From Mycolicibacterium komanii (GTDB lineage: Bacteria; Actinomycetota; Actinomycetes; Mycobacteriales; Mycobacteriaceae), in assembly GCF_001050035.1 (NCBI RefSeq), contig NZ_CVTA01000016.1, positions 1-64,000 on the forward strand: a stretch of 64,000 bases of DNA, in the 5' to 3' direction. Within the stretch, counting starts at the first letter, position 1. Each line of letters opens with the position of its first letter. The notes beneath the pieces were generated by a model. The model searched no databases and had not been told where the DNA came from. It worked only from the letters and a program-made list of their open reading frames with translations. Of this stretch, positions 44,394 to 53,289 are shown piece by piece. The translations under genes and the position numbers were made by a program.

Positions 44394-44411
44394 TCGCAAG
44401 TAGTTGATATA
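44394..44411 (+). promoter_or_regulatory. CAAGTAGTTG box overlapping a GATA-type -10 (promoter P2)
   Basis: On the plus strand TCGCAAGTAGTTGATATA, the same layout as P1 with one change in the palindrome (C to G) and GATATA as the -10-like element. It lies 94 bases upstream of the aldehyde dehydrogenase ATG and 77 bases from the Rieske B start on the other strand. It could serve the rightward operon, the leftward one or both. Unlike P1 and P3, no start codon follows at once, so the rightward transcript would have a leader. Confidence 0.5.
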
Positions 44412-44504
44412 GGGTCGACGCGGGCGAACGCCGTCACCGATTTTCTGCACGACGGTCGCGCCCGCTCGCCACGGCGCAAGTGGCGCGAAAGGGTGTGCAC
44501 ACAA

Positions 44505-45959
44505 ATGCGATCGGACGAGTTGTTCATCGGCGGTACCTGGTCCGAGGCGAGCACCGCAGAGCGCATCGAGGTCATCTCCCCGCACACCGAGGAACCCGTC
44601 GCGCACGTCGCCGCCGCGGGGCCGGCGGACATCGATGCGGCCGTCGCGGCCGCACGATCGGCCTTCGACTCCGGCCCGTGGCCGCACCTGGACCCGGGCG
44701 AGAGGATCGCCGCGGTCCGCAAGCTGGCCGAGCGCTACGGCGAACGTCGCGGCGAGATGGCCGAGACGATCACCTCCGAGATCGGGGCGCCGATCAGCTT
44801 CGCGCAGCGTGCGCAGGTCGGGCTGCCCACGATGATGATGTCCGCCTTCTGCGATCTGGCCGAGACGTATCCGTGGACCGAATCCCGCCCGGGGATGTAC
44901 GGAACCGATATCCGGATCCGCCGAGAACCGGTCGGGGTCGTCGCCGCGATCGTGCCGTGGAACATGCCGCAGTTCCTGATCGTCACCAAGCTGATCCCGG
45001 CGCTGCTTGCCGGATGCACGGTCGTCCTCAAGCCGGCGCCCGAGTCACCGCTGAACGCGCTGCTGCTGGCCGAGATGATCGCCGAAGTTGGGCTGCCCGA
45101 CGGCGTCGTCAGCGTGCTGCCCGGGGACCGGTCCGCGGGCGAGTACCTCGTGAAACACCCTGGAGTGGACAAGGTCTCGTTCACCGGGTCCACCGCAGCG
45201 GGCAAGGCGGTGGCCGCCGCGTGCGCCGTCGACCTGCGTCGGGTCAGCCTCGAACTCGGGGGCAAGTCGGCGGCCATCGTGCTCGGGGACGCCGATCCCG
45301 CGGCCGTCGCCGCCGGTGTGCGCTCGGCGAGCCTGTCCAACAGCGGGCAGATCTGCAACGCGCTCACCCGAATCCTGGTGCCTACCGCGCGCGCCGCCGA
45401 CTTCACCGAGGCCCTGGCCGCGGAGACGACATCGCTCGTCGTCGGGGATCCGACCGATCCGGCCACCCAGGTCGGGCCGCTCGTCGCCCAGCGTCAGCAG
45501 GAGCGGGTGCGGGGCTACATCCGATCCGGCCAGGCCGAGGGCGCCCGGCTCGTGGTCGGCGGCGCCGACATGCCGGACGGACTCGAGCGGGGCTGGTACG
45601 TACGCCCCACGTTGTTCGCCGACGCAGACAACGCCATGACGATCGCCCGCGAGGAGATCTTCGGGCCCGTCCTGACCGTGATCGGCTACGCCGACGAAGA
45701 CGAGGCGGTGGCGGTCGCCAACGACTCCGACTACGGGCTGGCCGGATCGGTGTGGACCGGCGACACCGAGCGCGGACTCGCCGTCGCCGAACGCATCCGC
45801 ACCGGCACGTTCGGCGTCAACCAGGGTTACACGATGGATCCGTTCGCACCGTTCGGCGGCGTCAAGGCCAGCGGGTACGGACGCGAACTCGGCCGCGAGG
45901 GAATCGACGGTTACACCGACACGAAGTCGATATCGGTTGCAGTAGGAAAGGGAGCGTGA
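44505..45959 (+). CDS. Aldehyde dehydrogenase
   Basis: A 484-residue aldehyde dehydrogenase. Motifs: WNMPQF, FTGSTAAGKAV, general base Glu in LELGGKSAAIV, nucleophile Cys in NSGQICNALTR, EEIFGPVLTV, and PFGGVKASGYGREL. Start MRSDELFIGGTW at ATG 44505. A GTG at 44493 is possible but directly abuts the purine-rich AAAGGG. It resembles the enzyme at 4676 only at family level. It is followed four bases later by a membrane protein gene. Likely role: oxidation of an aldehyde intermediate of the Rieske/AveC-like block. Confidence 0.93.
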   Translation: MRSDELFIGGTWSEASTAERIEVISPHTEEPVAHVAAAGPADIDAAVAAARSAFDSGPWPHLDPGERIAAVRKLAERYGERRGEMAETITSEIGAPISFAQRAQVGLPTMMMSAFCDLAETYPWTESRPGMYGTDIRIRREPVGVVAAIVPWNMPQFLIVTKLIPALLAGCTVVLKPAPESPLNALLLAEMIAEVGLPDGVVSVLPGDRSAGEYLVKHPGVDKVSFTGSTAAGKAVAAACAVDLRRVSLELGGKSAAIVLGDADPAAVAAGVRSASLSNSGQICNALTRILVPTARAADFTEALAAETTSLVVGDPTDPATQVGPLVAQRQQERVRGYIRSGQAEGARLVVGGADMPDGLERGWYVRPTLFADADNAMTIAREEIFGPVLTVIGYADEDEAVAVANDSDYGLAGSVWTGDTERGLAVAERIRTGTFGVNQGYTMDPFAPFGGVKASGYGRELGREGIDGYTDTKSISVAVGKGA

Positions 45960-45963
45960 CCGC

Positions 45964-46740
45964 ATGACAACGCTGCAGACCCGCGAGCCGAACTTCGCCC
46001 GGCCCGTCGCGCCGCACCGGGGCCGCATCTATCTCGGCGTCGCGCTGCTCACCGGGGTCGTCTTCCTCGCGATGACGATCGGGGTTCAGTTCGGGCTGAT
46101 CGCTCCGACGTTCACCGCAGACGTCATCGCCAACCTGCTCTTCGGCATCCCGGTGATCCTGGTGCCCATCGTCATCCTCTGGGATGCGCCGGGCGAGAAC
46201 CGCACTCGGCTCGACAAGGCCGCGGAGCTCACGCTGTTCTATCTGCCTTACACCGCGTGCAGTCAGATCGGCTACGAGCTCATGTTCCTGATCGGCCACC
46301 CGCTCGGTTGGTGGACGCCGACGACCGACCCCGGCTGGAAATGGCTCTGGTGGCAGTACGCGCTGGCCGATACCCGCTACGTCAGCGGTAACCCGTGGAT
46401 CTTCGCGTTGGAGGTGGTCGGGGTGACCACCGGTGTCGTCGTATTCGTCATGTGGACGCGACTGATCAAGGTGGACCTGCCCCCAGAGTCCCGGATCCGT
46501 TGCCTGTGGGGCGCATTCGCCGGATGCGCGATCCTGATGAGCAGCACCGCGGTGTACTTCCTCGCGGAGGTGGGTGCAGGGTTCGAGAACATCGGCCAGG
46601 ACGGGTACGGCCTCGGCTTCAAGTTCATCGCCGAGAACGTCCCCTTCATGGTGCTGCCGCCGCTGGTGCTCTACGCGATTCATCTCCAGATCGACTACCT
46701 GACCCGCCAGGCCGGACCGCGGACCGCTAAGGCAGTTTGA
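45964..46740 (+). CDS. Polytopic membrane protein, unknown function
   Basis: A 258-residue membrane protein with about six hydrophobic segments at roughly 22-45, 53-76, 86-110, 140-165, 178-202 and 220-246. Acidic residues lie within or next to membrane segments (IGYELMFLIGH, FLAEVGAGFEN, FIAENVPF), and there is a Trp-rich loop (GWWTPTTDPGWKWLWWQYALAD). I do not recognise the family. It is four bases behind the aldehyde dehydrogenase. Its 3' end overlaps the end of the converging TetR gene by 14 bases. The buried acidic residues and proximity to the AveC-like gene suggest a membrane enzyme acting on a lipid. Confidence 0.78.
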   Translation: MTTLQTREPNFARPVAPHRGRIYLGVALLTGVVFLAMTIGVQFGLIAPTFTADVIANLLFGIPVILVPIVILWDAPGENRTRLDKAAELTLFYLPYTACSQIGYELMFLIGHPLGWWTPTTDPGWKWLWWQYALADTRYVSGNPWIFALEVVGVTTGVVVFVMWTRLIKVDLPPESRIRCLWGAFAGCAILMSSTAVYFLAEVGAGFENIGQDGYGLGFKFIAENVPFMVLPPLVLYAIHLQIDYLTRQAGPRTAKAV

Positions 46741-47329
46741 TCGCCGAGAGATACATGTCGATGATCGGCCGGTAGAGGTCGACATCGTCGAGCTCGCTGC
46801 CCAGCACGATGGCGTCGCTGGTCGCGATCAGCACCTGTGCCAGGGTCAGCGGCGGAATCCGCAGAGTCCCGCCGAGCCGGTCGATGCCGTCGACGATGAA
46901 CTTCGCCAGCGCCTCGACAACCTCTGCCCGCTTGCCGACCACGCGCTCACGCGCGTCCGGGTTGCGCAGCAGGTACAGCGTGAACTCGTGCCCGAGGGCG
47001 GCGTGCTCGGCGCCGCGGTCTCGACTGAGCTGGCGCCACCGCTGTGCGATCTCGTCGCGCTCGCGAGCCCCCACCTGCTTCGACGACGCCATGACCTCGG
47101 CGAAGTTGTCGAAGTAGCGCCGCCAGTAACGGTCGCTGACGGCCAGGAACAGCTCTTCCTTGGTGGAGAAGTGTTTGTAGATGGCACCTTTGGTGTAACC
47201 GGCCTCGTAAGCGATGTCGTCGAGAGTCGCTGCGGTGAAACCCTTCTCGGCGAACACATCCTCGGCGGCGTCGAGCAGCAGGGACCGGGTGTGCTCGAGT
47301 CGCCGCTCCCTGGTCCACCGCTCCGCCAT
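46727..47329 (-). CDS. TetR-family transcriptional regulator
   Basis: A 200-residue TetR protein. The DNA-binding domain is FTAATLDDIAYEAGYTKGAIYKHF (written here in part: LDDIAYEAGYTKGAIYKHF, about residues 37-55). Start MAERWTRERRLEHTR at ATG 47329 is preferred; the open frame continues 14 codons further towards the operator. It is transcribed away from the AveC-like operon, and the palindrome at 47374 lies between them. It probably represses that operon and itself in the absence of a lipid or CoA-ester ligand. Confidence 0.92.
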   Translation of the reverse strand: MAERWTRERRLEHTRSLLLDAAEDVFAEKGFTAATLDDIAYEAGYTKGAIYKHFSTKEELFLAVSDRYWRRYFDNFAEVMASSKQVGARERDEIAQRWRQLSRDRGAEHAALGHEFTLYLLRNPDARERVVGKRAEVVEALAKFIVDGIDRLGGTLRIPPLTLAQVLIATSDAIVLGSELDDVDLYRPIIDMYLSAIKLP

Positions 47330-47373
47330 GTCGGAAGTCTGCCACAAGAATCTCAGAATCCGCCTAGACATTC

Positions 47374-47391
47374 AGATACTCATTGGTATCT
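47374..47391. promoter_or_regulatory. Putative TetR operator AGATAC-N6-GTATCT
   Basis: A perfect inverted repeat, AGATAC (47374-47379) and GTATCT (47386-47391), with a six-base spacer. It lies in the divergent region between the TetR gene and the AveC-like gene, 43 bases before the GTG at 47434. Size and symmetry suit a TetR dimer. Confidence 0.6.
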
Positions 47392-47433
47392 TATGCGTGT
47401 GCCGCGACCCCTGCGCGGCGCTCAGGAGGCGTT

Positions 47434-48615
47434 GTGAGCGATCTATCGAACAAGAAGTCCGTTGTCGCCGAACCGATCAGCGGCACCATAGGCCTCGGCG
47501 AGAACAAACCGCGATCGTCGGACACCGTCAAGATCTGGGCGGGTGTGGGCGCCGTCTTCCTTGCGCTGACGCTCTACGTCATCATCCGGTGGGTCAGCGG
47601 GCCCTACTTCGAGCCGGTCGCGGGCGGCCCGACCGAGCCGCCGGTCTACATGAAGATCCCGCTGATCGCCAACGCCGTGGTGCTCTGGGTCGGTCTGCCA
47701 TTTGCCCTGTGGTTCTTCATCATCCGGCCCTGGGTGCGGGAGCGGCGCATCACGCTCGACGGCATGCTCCTGGTGTCGATGGGCCTGATGATGTTCCAGG
47801 ATCCGATGCTCAACTACTACAGCACCTGGTGCACATACAACGCATGGTTGTTCAACCAGGGATCCTGGGCGCCGCACATCCCCGGCTGGGTGGCGCACGA
47901 GGAACCCGGCCACACGGTGCCCGAACCGCTGCTGACGAACATCCCGGGCTATGCGTACGGAGTCCTGCTGCTCACCATCGTCGGATGCGCCGTCATGCGC
48001 AAGATCAAGAATCGCTGGCCGTCGATCAGCAATCTGCGGCTGATACTGGTCACCTACGCGATCGCCATCGTCTTCGACTTCATCATGGAGGGCCTGATCC
48101 TCCTGCCGATCGGCTTCTACTCCTACCCCGGCGCCATCCAGTCGCTGTCGATCAACGCCGGCACCTACTTCCAATATCCGATCTACGAGGGGTTCATGTG
48201 GGGTGGCGTCCAGGCGGCGCTGTGTTGCCTGCGCTTCTTCACCGATGACCGGGGCCGCACGGTGGTCGAACGGGGACTGGACGGCATCCGAGGCGGAGTG
48301 GTCAAACAACAGTTCGTTCGGTTCCTCGCGATCTTCGGCGGTGTCAGCGCGTGCTTCTTCGTCTTCTACAACCTCCCCGCGACGTGGCTCGGCATGCACG
48401 CCGACCCGTGGCCCGAGGATGTGCAGAAGCGGTCGTACTTCAACCCAGGAATCTGCGGCGAGGGCACCGATCGACCGTGCCCCAACCCCGACCTGCCGCT
48501 CCCCACTAAGCACTCGGGGTACATCGACCACGACGGTCAGCTCGTATTGCCGGAAGGGGTGACGATCCCACCCGTCGTGCCCATACAGCGCGCGAACAAC
48601 AATGACGGTCAATAA
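47434..48615 (+). CDS. AveC-like (spirocyclase-family) membrane protein
   Basis: A 393-residue polytopic membrane protein resembling the AveC family, whose founder shapes the spiroketal of avermectin. Family-like blocks: DPMLNYYSTWCTYNAWLFNQ, GSWAPHIPGW, FDFIMEGLILLPIGFYSYPG, and FQYPIYEGFMWGG. About seven hydrophobic segments lie at roughly 32-55, 73-98, 107-125, 168-188, 205-232, 250-275 and 300-325. The C-terminal 75 residues are soluble with several Cys and Pro. GTG 47434 follows AGGAGGC. Its end overlaps the AAA+ gene by 14 bases. Acidic residues inside membrane segments and HEEPGH could bind metal. The actual reaction in mycobacteria is not known to me. Confidence 0.8.
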   Translation: MSDLSNKKSVVAEPISGTIGLGENKPRSSDTVKIWAGVGAVFLALTLYVIIRWVSGPYFEPVAGGPTEPPVYMKIPLIANAVVLWVGLPFALWFFIIRPWVRERRITLDGMLLVSMGLMMFQDPMLNYYSTWCTYNAWLFNQGSWAPHIPGWVAHEEPGHTVPEPLLTNIPGYAYGVLLLTIVGCAVMRKIKNRWPSISNLRLILVTYAIAIVFDFIMEGLILLPIGFYSYPGAIQSLSINAGTYFQYPIYEGFMWGGVQAALCCLRFFTDDRGRTVVERGLDGIRGGVVKQQFVRFLAIFGGVSACFFVFYNLPATWLGMHADPWPEDVQKRSYFNPGICGEGTDRPCPNPDLPLPTKHSGYIDHDGQLVLPEGVTIPPVVPIQRANNNDGQ

Positions 48616-49423
48616 CTTTCGGCCATCGGTCGGAACGGATTCGAACCCGCCGTTCTACAGACCGGTCGGCGACGAGGTCGAGGTGTTCCGGGCCGCGGCC
48701 CGGCGAGGCCTGCCGGTCCTGCTCAAAGGTCCCACAGGCTGCGGAAAGACGCGTTTCGTCGAGGCCATGGCCCATGACCTGGGCCGTGAGCTGATCACCG
48801 TCGCCGGACACGAGGACATGACATCGGCGGACCTCGTCGGACGCTTCCTGCTCAAGGGCGGGGAGACGGTCTGGGTGGACGGGCCGCTGACCCGCGCCGT
48901 GCGCAACGGCGCCATCTTCTACCTCGACGAAGTGGTGGAGGCGCGTCAGGACACCACCGTGGTGATCCATCCGCTCGCCGATCACCGCCGCGAACTCCCT
49001 GTCGACCGGCTGGGTACGACGCTGACGGCGGCGCCGGGGTTTCAGTTGGTCGTCTCGTACAACCCGGGCTATCAAAGCGTCTTGAAGAACCTCAAAGAGT
49101 CGACACGGCAACGCTTTATCGCCCTCGAGCTCGGCTTCCCCCCTGCCGACATCGAAGCGGAGATCGTGGCGCACGAAGCGGGAGTCGATACCGCGACGGC
49201 GCGGTCCCTCGTCCAGGTCGGCCACGCCATCCGCGGCCTCGACAGTTCGTCGCTGCGCGAGGTGTCCTCGACTCGGATGCTGATCCTCGCAGGCGGTCTC
49301 GTTGCCGAAGGGCTGAATCTGCGCACCGCCGTTCGATCGGCGGTCGTTCAAGTGCTCTCCGACGATGCCGACGTCGTCCGCGCCCTCGGCGAACTCGTCG
49401 ATGCGGTGCTGCCCGGCGCGTGA
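48602..49423 (+). CDS. CbbQ/NorQ-type MoxR AAA+ ATPase
   Basis: A 273-residue AAA+ protein of the MoxR class. Walker A is GPTGCGKT (43-50), Walker B is IFYLDEV (about 106-112), sensor 1 lies in VVSYNPGYQS, and the Arg finger region is STRQRFIALEL. The CbbQ/NorQ hallmark, the N-terminal FYRPVGDEVEVFRAA and the GHEDMTSADLVGRF pre-sensor loop, is present. Such ATPases act with a VWA partner (CbbO/NorD) to remodel and activate a metalloenzyme such as RuBisCO or NO reductase. It overlaps both its neighbours, the AveC-like gene and the VWA gene, so the three are an obligate operon. Confidence 0.93.
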   Translation: MTVNNFRPSVGTDSNPPFYRPVGDEVEVFRAAARRGLPVLLKGPTGCGKTRFVEAMAHDLGRELITVAGHEDMTSADLVGRFLLKGGETVWVDGPLTRAVRNGAIFYLDEVVEARQDTTVVIHPLADHRRELPVDRLGTTLTAAPGFQLVVSYNPGYQSVLKNLKESTRQRFIALELGFPPADIEAEIVAHEAGVDTATARSLVQVGHAIRGLDSSSLREVSSTRMLILAGGLVAEGLNLRTAVRSAVVQVLSDDADVVRALGELVDAVLPGA

Positions 49424-51099
49424 GCACCGACGGCCCCGGCGGCCCCGAGCGGTTCCGGTTCCTCGCGACGTTCGCCGCGGGTCGTCCCGTCGATGTCGCC
49501 CAAGCCCCGGCGGGGGTGGCAGCGCACACCGATGGCACCGTGGTTTACGTCTCGGCGGGGCGATCGATAGCCGAGCAGCGCTGCGAGGTGCTGGTGCAAT
49601 GTGCCCTGCTGGCCGCCGGCAGCCTCGACCGTCAACTCCTCAAGGCATTACGGGCACGGCCGTCGATGGCGCGCCGGTATCTGTCGCTGGAGGGACGCCG
49701 GGCGCTGGGCGAACTCGCCGCGCGACTACCTGCGGCGGCGGCGCTAGACGTCGACGGTGAGGTGATCACCGCGAGCCCGGAGGAGTCGCTCGAAATCGCC
49801 AGAGGACGAGGGCAAGTCGCGGATCCACCGGAATGGTTCGGCGTCATCAAGCCGTCCCGGCTGGTCTCTTCTCGTACCGCCGGCGGCAAGCCCATCACCC
49901 AGGATCTGCGGACGCAGGTTGATCCGGACGACGCCGTGGACGATTCCGAGGACGACGACGGACCTTCCGAAGACAGCAAGATCCTGAAGTTGTTCGAGGC
50001 GCCAGTCGTTCTGACCCAAGCGTTCGCGAACTTCCTGCGGAACATGCTCGGCACGTCACGCTCGTCCGCTGACGACGTCGGCGGCGAACTGAAGGTCGGC
50101 TCCACCGTGCGAGCGCGTGCGGTCGGGGTGCACGCCCGACCGCTTCCCACGCGAATCGAGTTCACCGATGCCGGTAGGCCCGCCGCCGTACTGGACATCG
50201 GCGGGGCGCTACATCCGGAATGGGACGTGTACAGCGACAGGTACCACCCCGACCACTGTCGGGTGCTCGACTTCCCATTGGTCGTCGAGGCCGATGTCTC
50301 CGCTTCGGGTGTCGCGCACGACGAGATGCTCCGGCGTCGCCTGTCTCGTGTGGGGCTCGGGCCGAAGGTGTTGCGCGAACGTCCGGACGGCGAAGAACTC
50401 GACATCGAGGCGCTCATCGAGCTTTTCGTGGATTTGCGCTCGGGTTTCTCGACGCCGGAGCACGTATACACCGAACGCCGTAGGCTCGCGCGGAACCTCG
50501 GCGTGCTCATTTTGGTCGACGCCTCCGGATCGGCCACCGACACCGACGCGGAGGGGCTGGCGGTGCACGATCACCAGCGGCGCGCGGCGGCCACCCTTGC
50601 GGCCACGCTCGAAGAGCTCGGTGATCGCGTTGCGGTGTATGCCTTCCGGTCGGAGGGAAGACACGCGGTCCACCTACCGGCGATCAAGACGTTCGAACAG
50701 CGCTTCGGGGCGCTCAGCCGGGCTCGCCTCAACCAATTGCAACCATCGGGGTTCACCCGTCTCGGCGCGGCCATTCGGGGCGCCGGCCGGATCCTCAAGG
50801 CGGACGCCGGCACGCCCAACAAGCTGCTGCTCGTGCTGTCCGACGGCCACCCCTACGACGACGGTTATGAAGGGCGCTACGCGGAGGCCGACGTGCACAA
50901 AGCCCTCGAGGAGATGCGCATCGACGGCGTTGCGTGCCTTTGCCTTTCGATCGGTTCCACCACGACCGCCGATGCGCTCGACCGCGTCTTCGGTTCGGCC
51001 GGCCATGCCAGCGCTGCCACGTTGGCTGAACTGAGTCCCCGGATGGATGAGCTGTTCCTGGCATCGCTTCGCGAGCTGGCGGCACCCGCGACGGGCTGA
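49420..51099 (+). CDS. CbbO/NorD-type VWA-domain protein
   Basis: A 559-residue partner of the AAA+ protein, starting at GTG 49420 in a GTGA overlap. The N-terminal 300 residues are helical with an acidic linker (DDAVDDSEDDDGPSEDSK, about 168-185). The C-terminal 200 residues form a von Willebrand A domain with a MIDAS motif DASGSATDT (about 367-375) and the later metal Asp in LSDGHPYDDGYEGRY. That is the standard NorD/CbbO layout. It would dock the activated target through the MIDAS metal while the AAA+ ring works. The likely target is the AveC-like protein or a Rieske enzyme nearby. Confidence 0.93.
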   Translation: MSTDGPGGPERFRFLATFAAGRPVDVAQAPAGVAAHTDGTVVYVSAGRSIAEQRCEVLVQCALLAAGSLDRQLLKALRARPSMARRYLSLEGRRALGELAARLPAAAALDVDGEVITASPEESLEIARGRGQVADPPEWFGVIKPSRLVSSRTAGGKPITQDLRTQVDPDDAVDDSEDDDGPSEDSKILKLFEAPVVLTQAFANFLRNMLGTSRSSADDVGGELKVGSTVRARAVGVHARPLPTRIEFTDAGRPAAVLDIGGALHPEWDVYSDRYHPDHCRVLDFPLVVEADVSASGVAHDEMLRRRLSRVGLGPKVLRERPDGEELDIEALIELFVDLRSGFSTPEHVYTERRRLARNLGVLILVDASGSATDTDAEGLAVHDHQRRAAATLAATLEELGDRVAVYAFRSEGRHAVHLPAIKTFEQRFGALSRARLNQLQPSGFTRLGAAIRGAGRILKADAGTPNKLLLVLSDGHPYDDGYEGRYAEADVHKALEEMRIDGVACLCLSIGSTTTADALDRVFGSAGHASAATLAELSPRMDELFLASLRELAAPATG

Positions 51100-51128
51100 G
51101 CCGCCCTTTTCCTCGCGCGGGGAGAACC

Positions 51129-52307
51129 TCAGCGAGCGGGCAGGCCGAGCACCCGCTGCGCGATGATGTTGCGCTGGATCTCCGATGCACCGCCCGAGAT
51201 GGTCCCGGCGTAGGAGCTGATGTAGCGGGTGAACCAGTCGGCGGTGAAAAGGTCCGGACTGTAAGGGTTGTACGGCGCCGTGAGCCCCGGACTGCGCAGA
51301 CCGTCCGTACCCGCGGCGTCGAGCGCGTACCCGAGCGCCCTCTGCTCGGCCTCCGATCCGAACAGCTTCAACACCGAGATGCTGGGAATGTCGCGTTCAC
51401 CCCGCGCCGCCTGCCCCAGGGCGACCGAACCCAGCAGGCGCAGCGCTTCGTAGTCCATCGCCACCGTCGCGTAGCGGTCCCGGTTCACCGCGCCCACCGG
51501 CTCGAAGTCCTGCAGAAGCTGGTCGAGTCGGTTGGCGAACGCCATCCACATCATCGTCCGTTCGTGGCCCAGCGATCCGTTGGCCACTCGCCAGCCCCCG
51601 TGCAGTGGACCGACGAGGTTCTCGGCGGGCACCCGGACACCGGTGAAGAACACCTCATTGAAGTCGAGGTCGTCTCGGCTGTACACCGAGGCGAACGGCC
51701 GACGCTCGACGCCCGGGGTGTCGGTGGGGATCAGCAGAGCGCTGATTCCCTTGTGTTTGGGCGCATCCGGGTCGGTACGCACGAACGCGAGGATGACGTC
51801 GGCGTCGTGTGCGCCCGACGTCCACACCTTCTGTCCGTCGACGACGAACTCTTCCCCGTCGCGCACCGCGCGCGTGGCCAGTCCCGCCAGATCCGAGCCC
51901 GCGCCGGGTTCACTCATGCCCAGCGATGCGGTCATCTCGGCGCGCAGGATCGGCACCGCCCACCGTTGCTTCTGCTCATCAGTGCCGAAGGACAGCAGCG
52001 ACGCGGCGATGATGCCCACACCCTGCGGGTTGAAGGCGTGGTAGATGCGGCGACGCGCCAACTCCTGGCGGTGCACGAACTGTTCGAAGACACCGGCGTT
52101 GCGGCCGCCGAACTCCGGCGGGTTCCCCGGCAACAGCCAGCCGTGGTCGAACAGCAACCGCTGCCAGCGGCGTGCCCACTGCGGAACGTGGGCCGTCGAC
52201 CGCGAACGCTCCGAGGCCGCCTCGGCCTCAGAAGGCAGGTGCTCGTCGAGAAAGGCGACGAACTCCGCGCGGAACGCCTCCACCTCGACGTCGAAGGTGA
52301 GCTGCAC
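51129..52307 (-). CDS. Acyl-CoA dehydrogenase, paralogue of the 18680 gene
   Basis: A 392-residue acyl-CoA dehydrogenase that matches the 391-residue protein at 18680 over its length ([61 protein letters not shown]). GTG 52307 is eight bases after a GATATG -10-like element, so the mRNA is probably leaderless. Unlike 18680 it has no small partner gene alongside; it might pair with the 330-residue protein at 19855 or be a homomer. It is convergent with the VWA gene. Confidence 0.92.
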   Translation of the reverse strand: MQLTFDVEVEAFRAEFVAFLDEHLPSEAEAASERSRSTAHVPQWARRWQRLLFDHGWLLPGNPPEFGGRNAGVFEQFVHRQELARRRIYHAFNPQGVGIIAASLLSFGTDEQKQRWAVPILRAEMTASLGMSEPGAGSDLAGLATRAVRDGEEFVVDGQKVWTSGAHDADVILAFVRTDPDAPKHKGISALLIPTDTPGVERRPFASVYSRDDLDFNEVFFTGVRVPAENLVGPLHGGWRVANGSLGHERTMMWMAFANRLDQLLQDFEPVGAVNRDRYATVAMDYEALRLLGSVALGQAARGERDIPSISVLKLFGSEAEQRALGYALDAAGTDGLRSPGLTAPYNPYSPDLFTADWFTRYISSYAGTISGGASEIQRNIIAQRVLGLPAR

Positions 52308-52315
52308 CCCGCCAA

Positions 52316-52333
52316 CATATCAAGTACTTAACA
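52316..52333 (-). promoter_or_regulatory. CAAGTACTTA box overlapping a GATA-type -10 (promoter P3)
   Basis: On the minus strand TGTTAAGTACTTGATATG, the same layout as P1: palindromic AAGTACTT directly joined to GATATG, then eight bases to the GTG start of the acyl-CoA dehydrogenase. The region also separates that gene from the epimerase gene on the other strand (start 52364), so one site may regulate both. Confidence 0.55.
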
Positions 52334-52363
52334 TTTGCGGCGCGGTGCGCTAAGACTTATTGA

Positions 52364-53278
52364 ATGCTCGACGGCGAGAAGATCCTCATCACCGGCGCCA
52401 CAGGCAAGATCGCGTTCCCCATCGCGCGGGAGCTGGCGCGCAACAACGAAGTATGGGGTGCCGCCCGCATGCGCGATCCCGCGGATCGCGACCGGTTGAC
52501 CGAGGCCGGTGTCGTCCCAGTCGCGCTGGACGTCAGCGAAGGCGACTTCTCGGCGCTGCCCGACGATTTCACCTACGTGTTCCACGCCGCGGTCGATCCC
52601 GGCGCCGGGGACTGGACCCGCTGCCTTCAGACCAATGCGCAGCGTTCGGGCGACCTGTTGCACCGGTACCGCGGCGCGAAGGGTTTCGTGTTCTGCTCGA
52701 CCGGCTCGATCTACGGGTATCAGGGGCAGCGGCCGCTGACCGAAACCGATCCGCCAGGGGTGCCACTGCGGGCGAACTACAGCTTCAGCAAGGTCGCCGC
52801 CGAGGCCGTCTGCACCTGGGTCGCCCGGCAGTACGAAATACCGTTGACGATCATCCGGATCTGCTCCACCTACGGGCCGGAAGGCGGCGCCCCCGCGGAC
52901 CGACTCGACGCCATCCTGAACCGGAAACCGATTCGGCTGCATACGGACCGTCCCAACAACTACAACCCGATCTACGAAGACGACTACGTCATGCTCGGGA
53001 TCAGGGCCATGGAGGCGGCGGACACACCGCCGGTCGTGGTGAACTGGGCGGGCAGCGAAACGGTCAGCGTCGAGGAGTACTGCGCCTACATGGGTGAACT
53101 GGTGGGCGTGGAGCCGATTTTCGAGTACACACCCGACGCTCACACACCCCTGTGGCCCGACGTCACCCACATGCACGAGGTGCTGGGCCGCACGACGATC
53201 GGCTGGCGTGACGGCTTCCGCCGCATGGTCGAGGCGCGCCACCCCGAAATCAAGCTGTCTCAACCGGATTCTGTGTAG
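52364..53278 (+). CDS. NAD-dependent epimerase/dehydratase-family protein
   Basis: A 304-residue extended SDR. N-terminal ITGATGKIAFPIARELA is the dinucleotide loop. The catalytic Tyr/Lys are in NYSFSKVAAE with Ser/Thr in CSTGSIYGYQG. C-terminal features ADRLDAILNRKPI and YNPIYEDDYV are typical of the branch common in mycobacterial catabolic clusters. A sugar-nucleotide role is not required; several members reduce or oxidise ketones and hydroxy-lipids. Confidence 0.9.
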   Translation: MLDGEKILITGATGKIAFPIARELARNNEVWGAARMRDPADRDRLTEAGVVPVALDVSEGDFSALPDDFTYVFHAAVDPGAGDWTRCLQTNAQRSGDLLHRYRGAKGFVFCSTGSIYGYQGQRPLTETDPPGVPLRANYSFSKVAAEAVCTWVARQYEIPLTIIRICSTYGPEGGAPADRLDAILNRKPIRLHTDRPNNYNPIYEDDYVMLGIRAMEAADTPPVVVNWAGSETVSVEEYCAYMGELVGVEPIFEYTPDAHTPLWPDVTHMHEVLGRTTIGWRDGFRRMVEARHPEIKLSQPDSV

Positions 53279-53289
53279 AGGAGGTGGCG

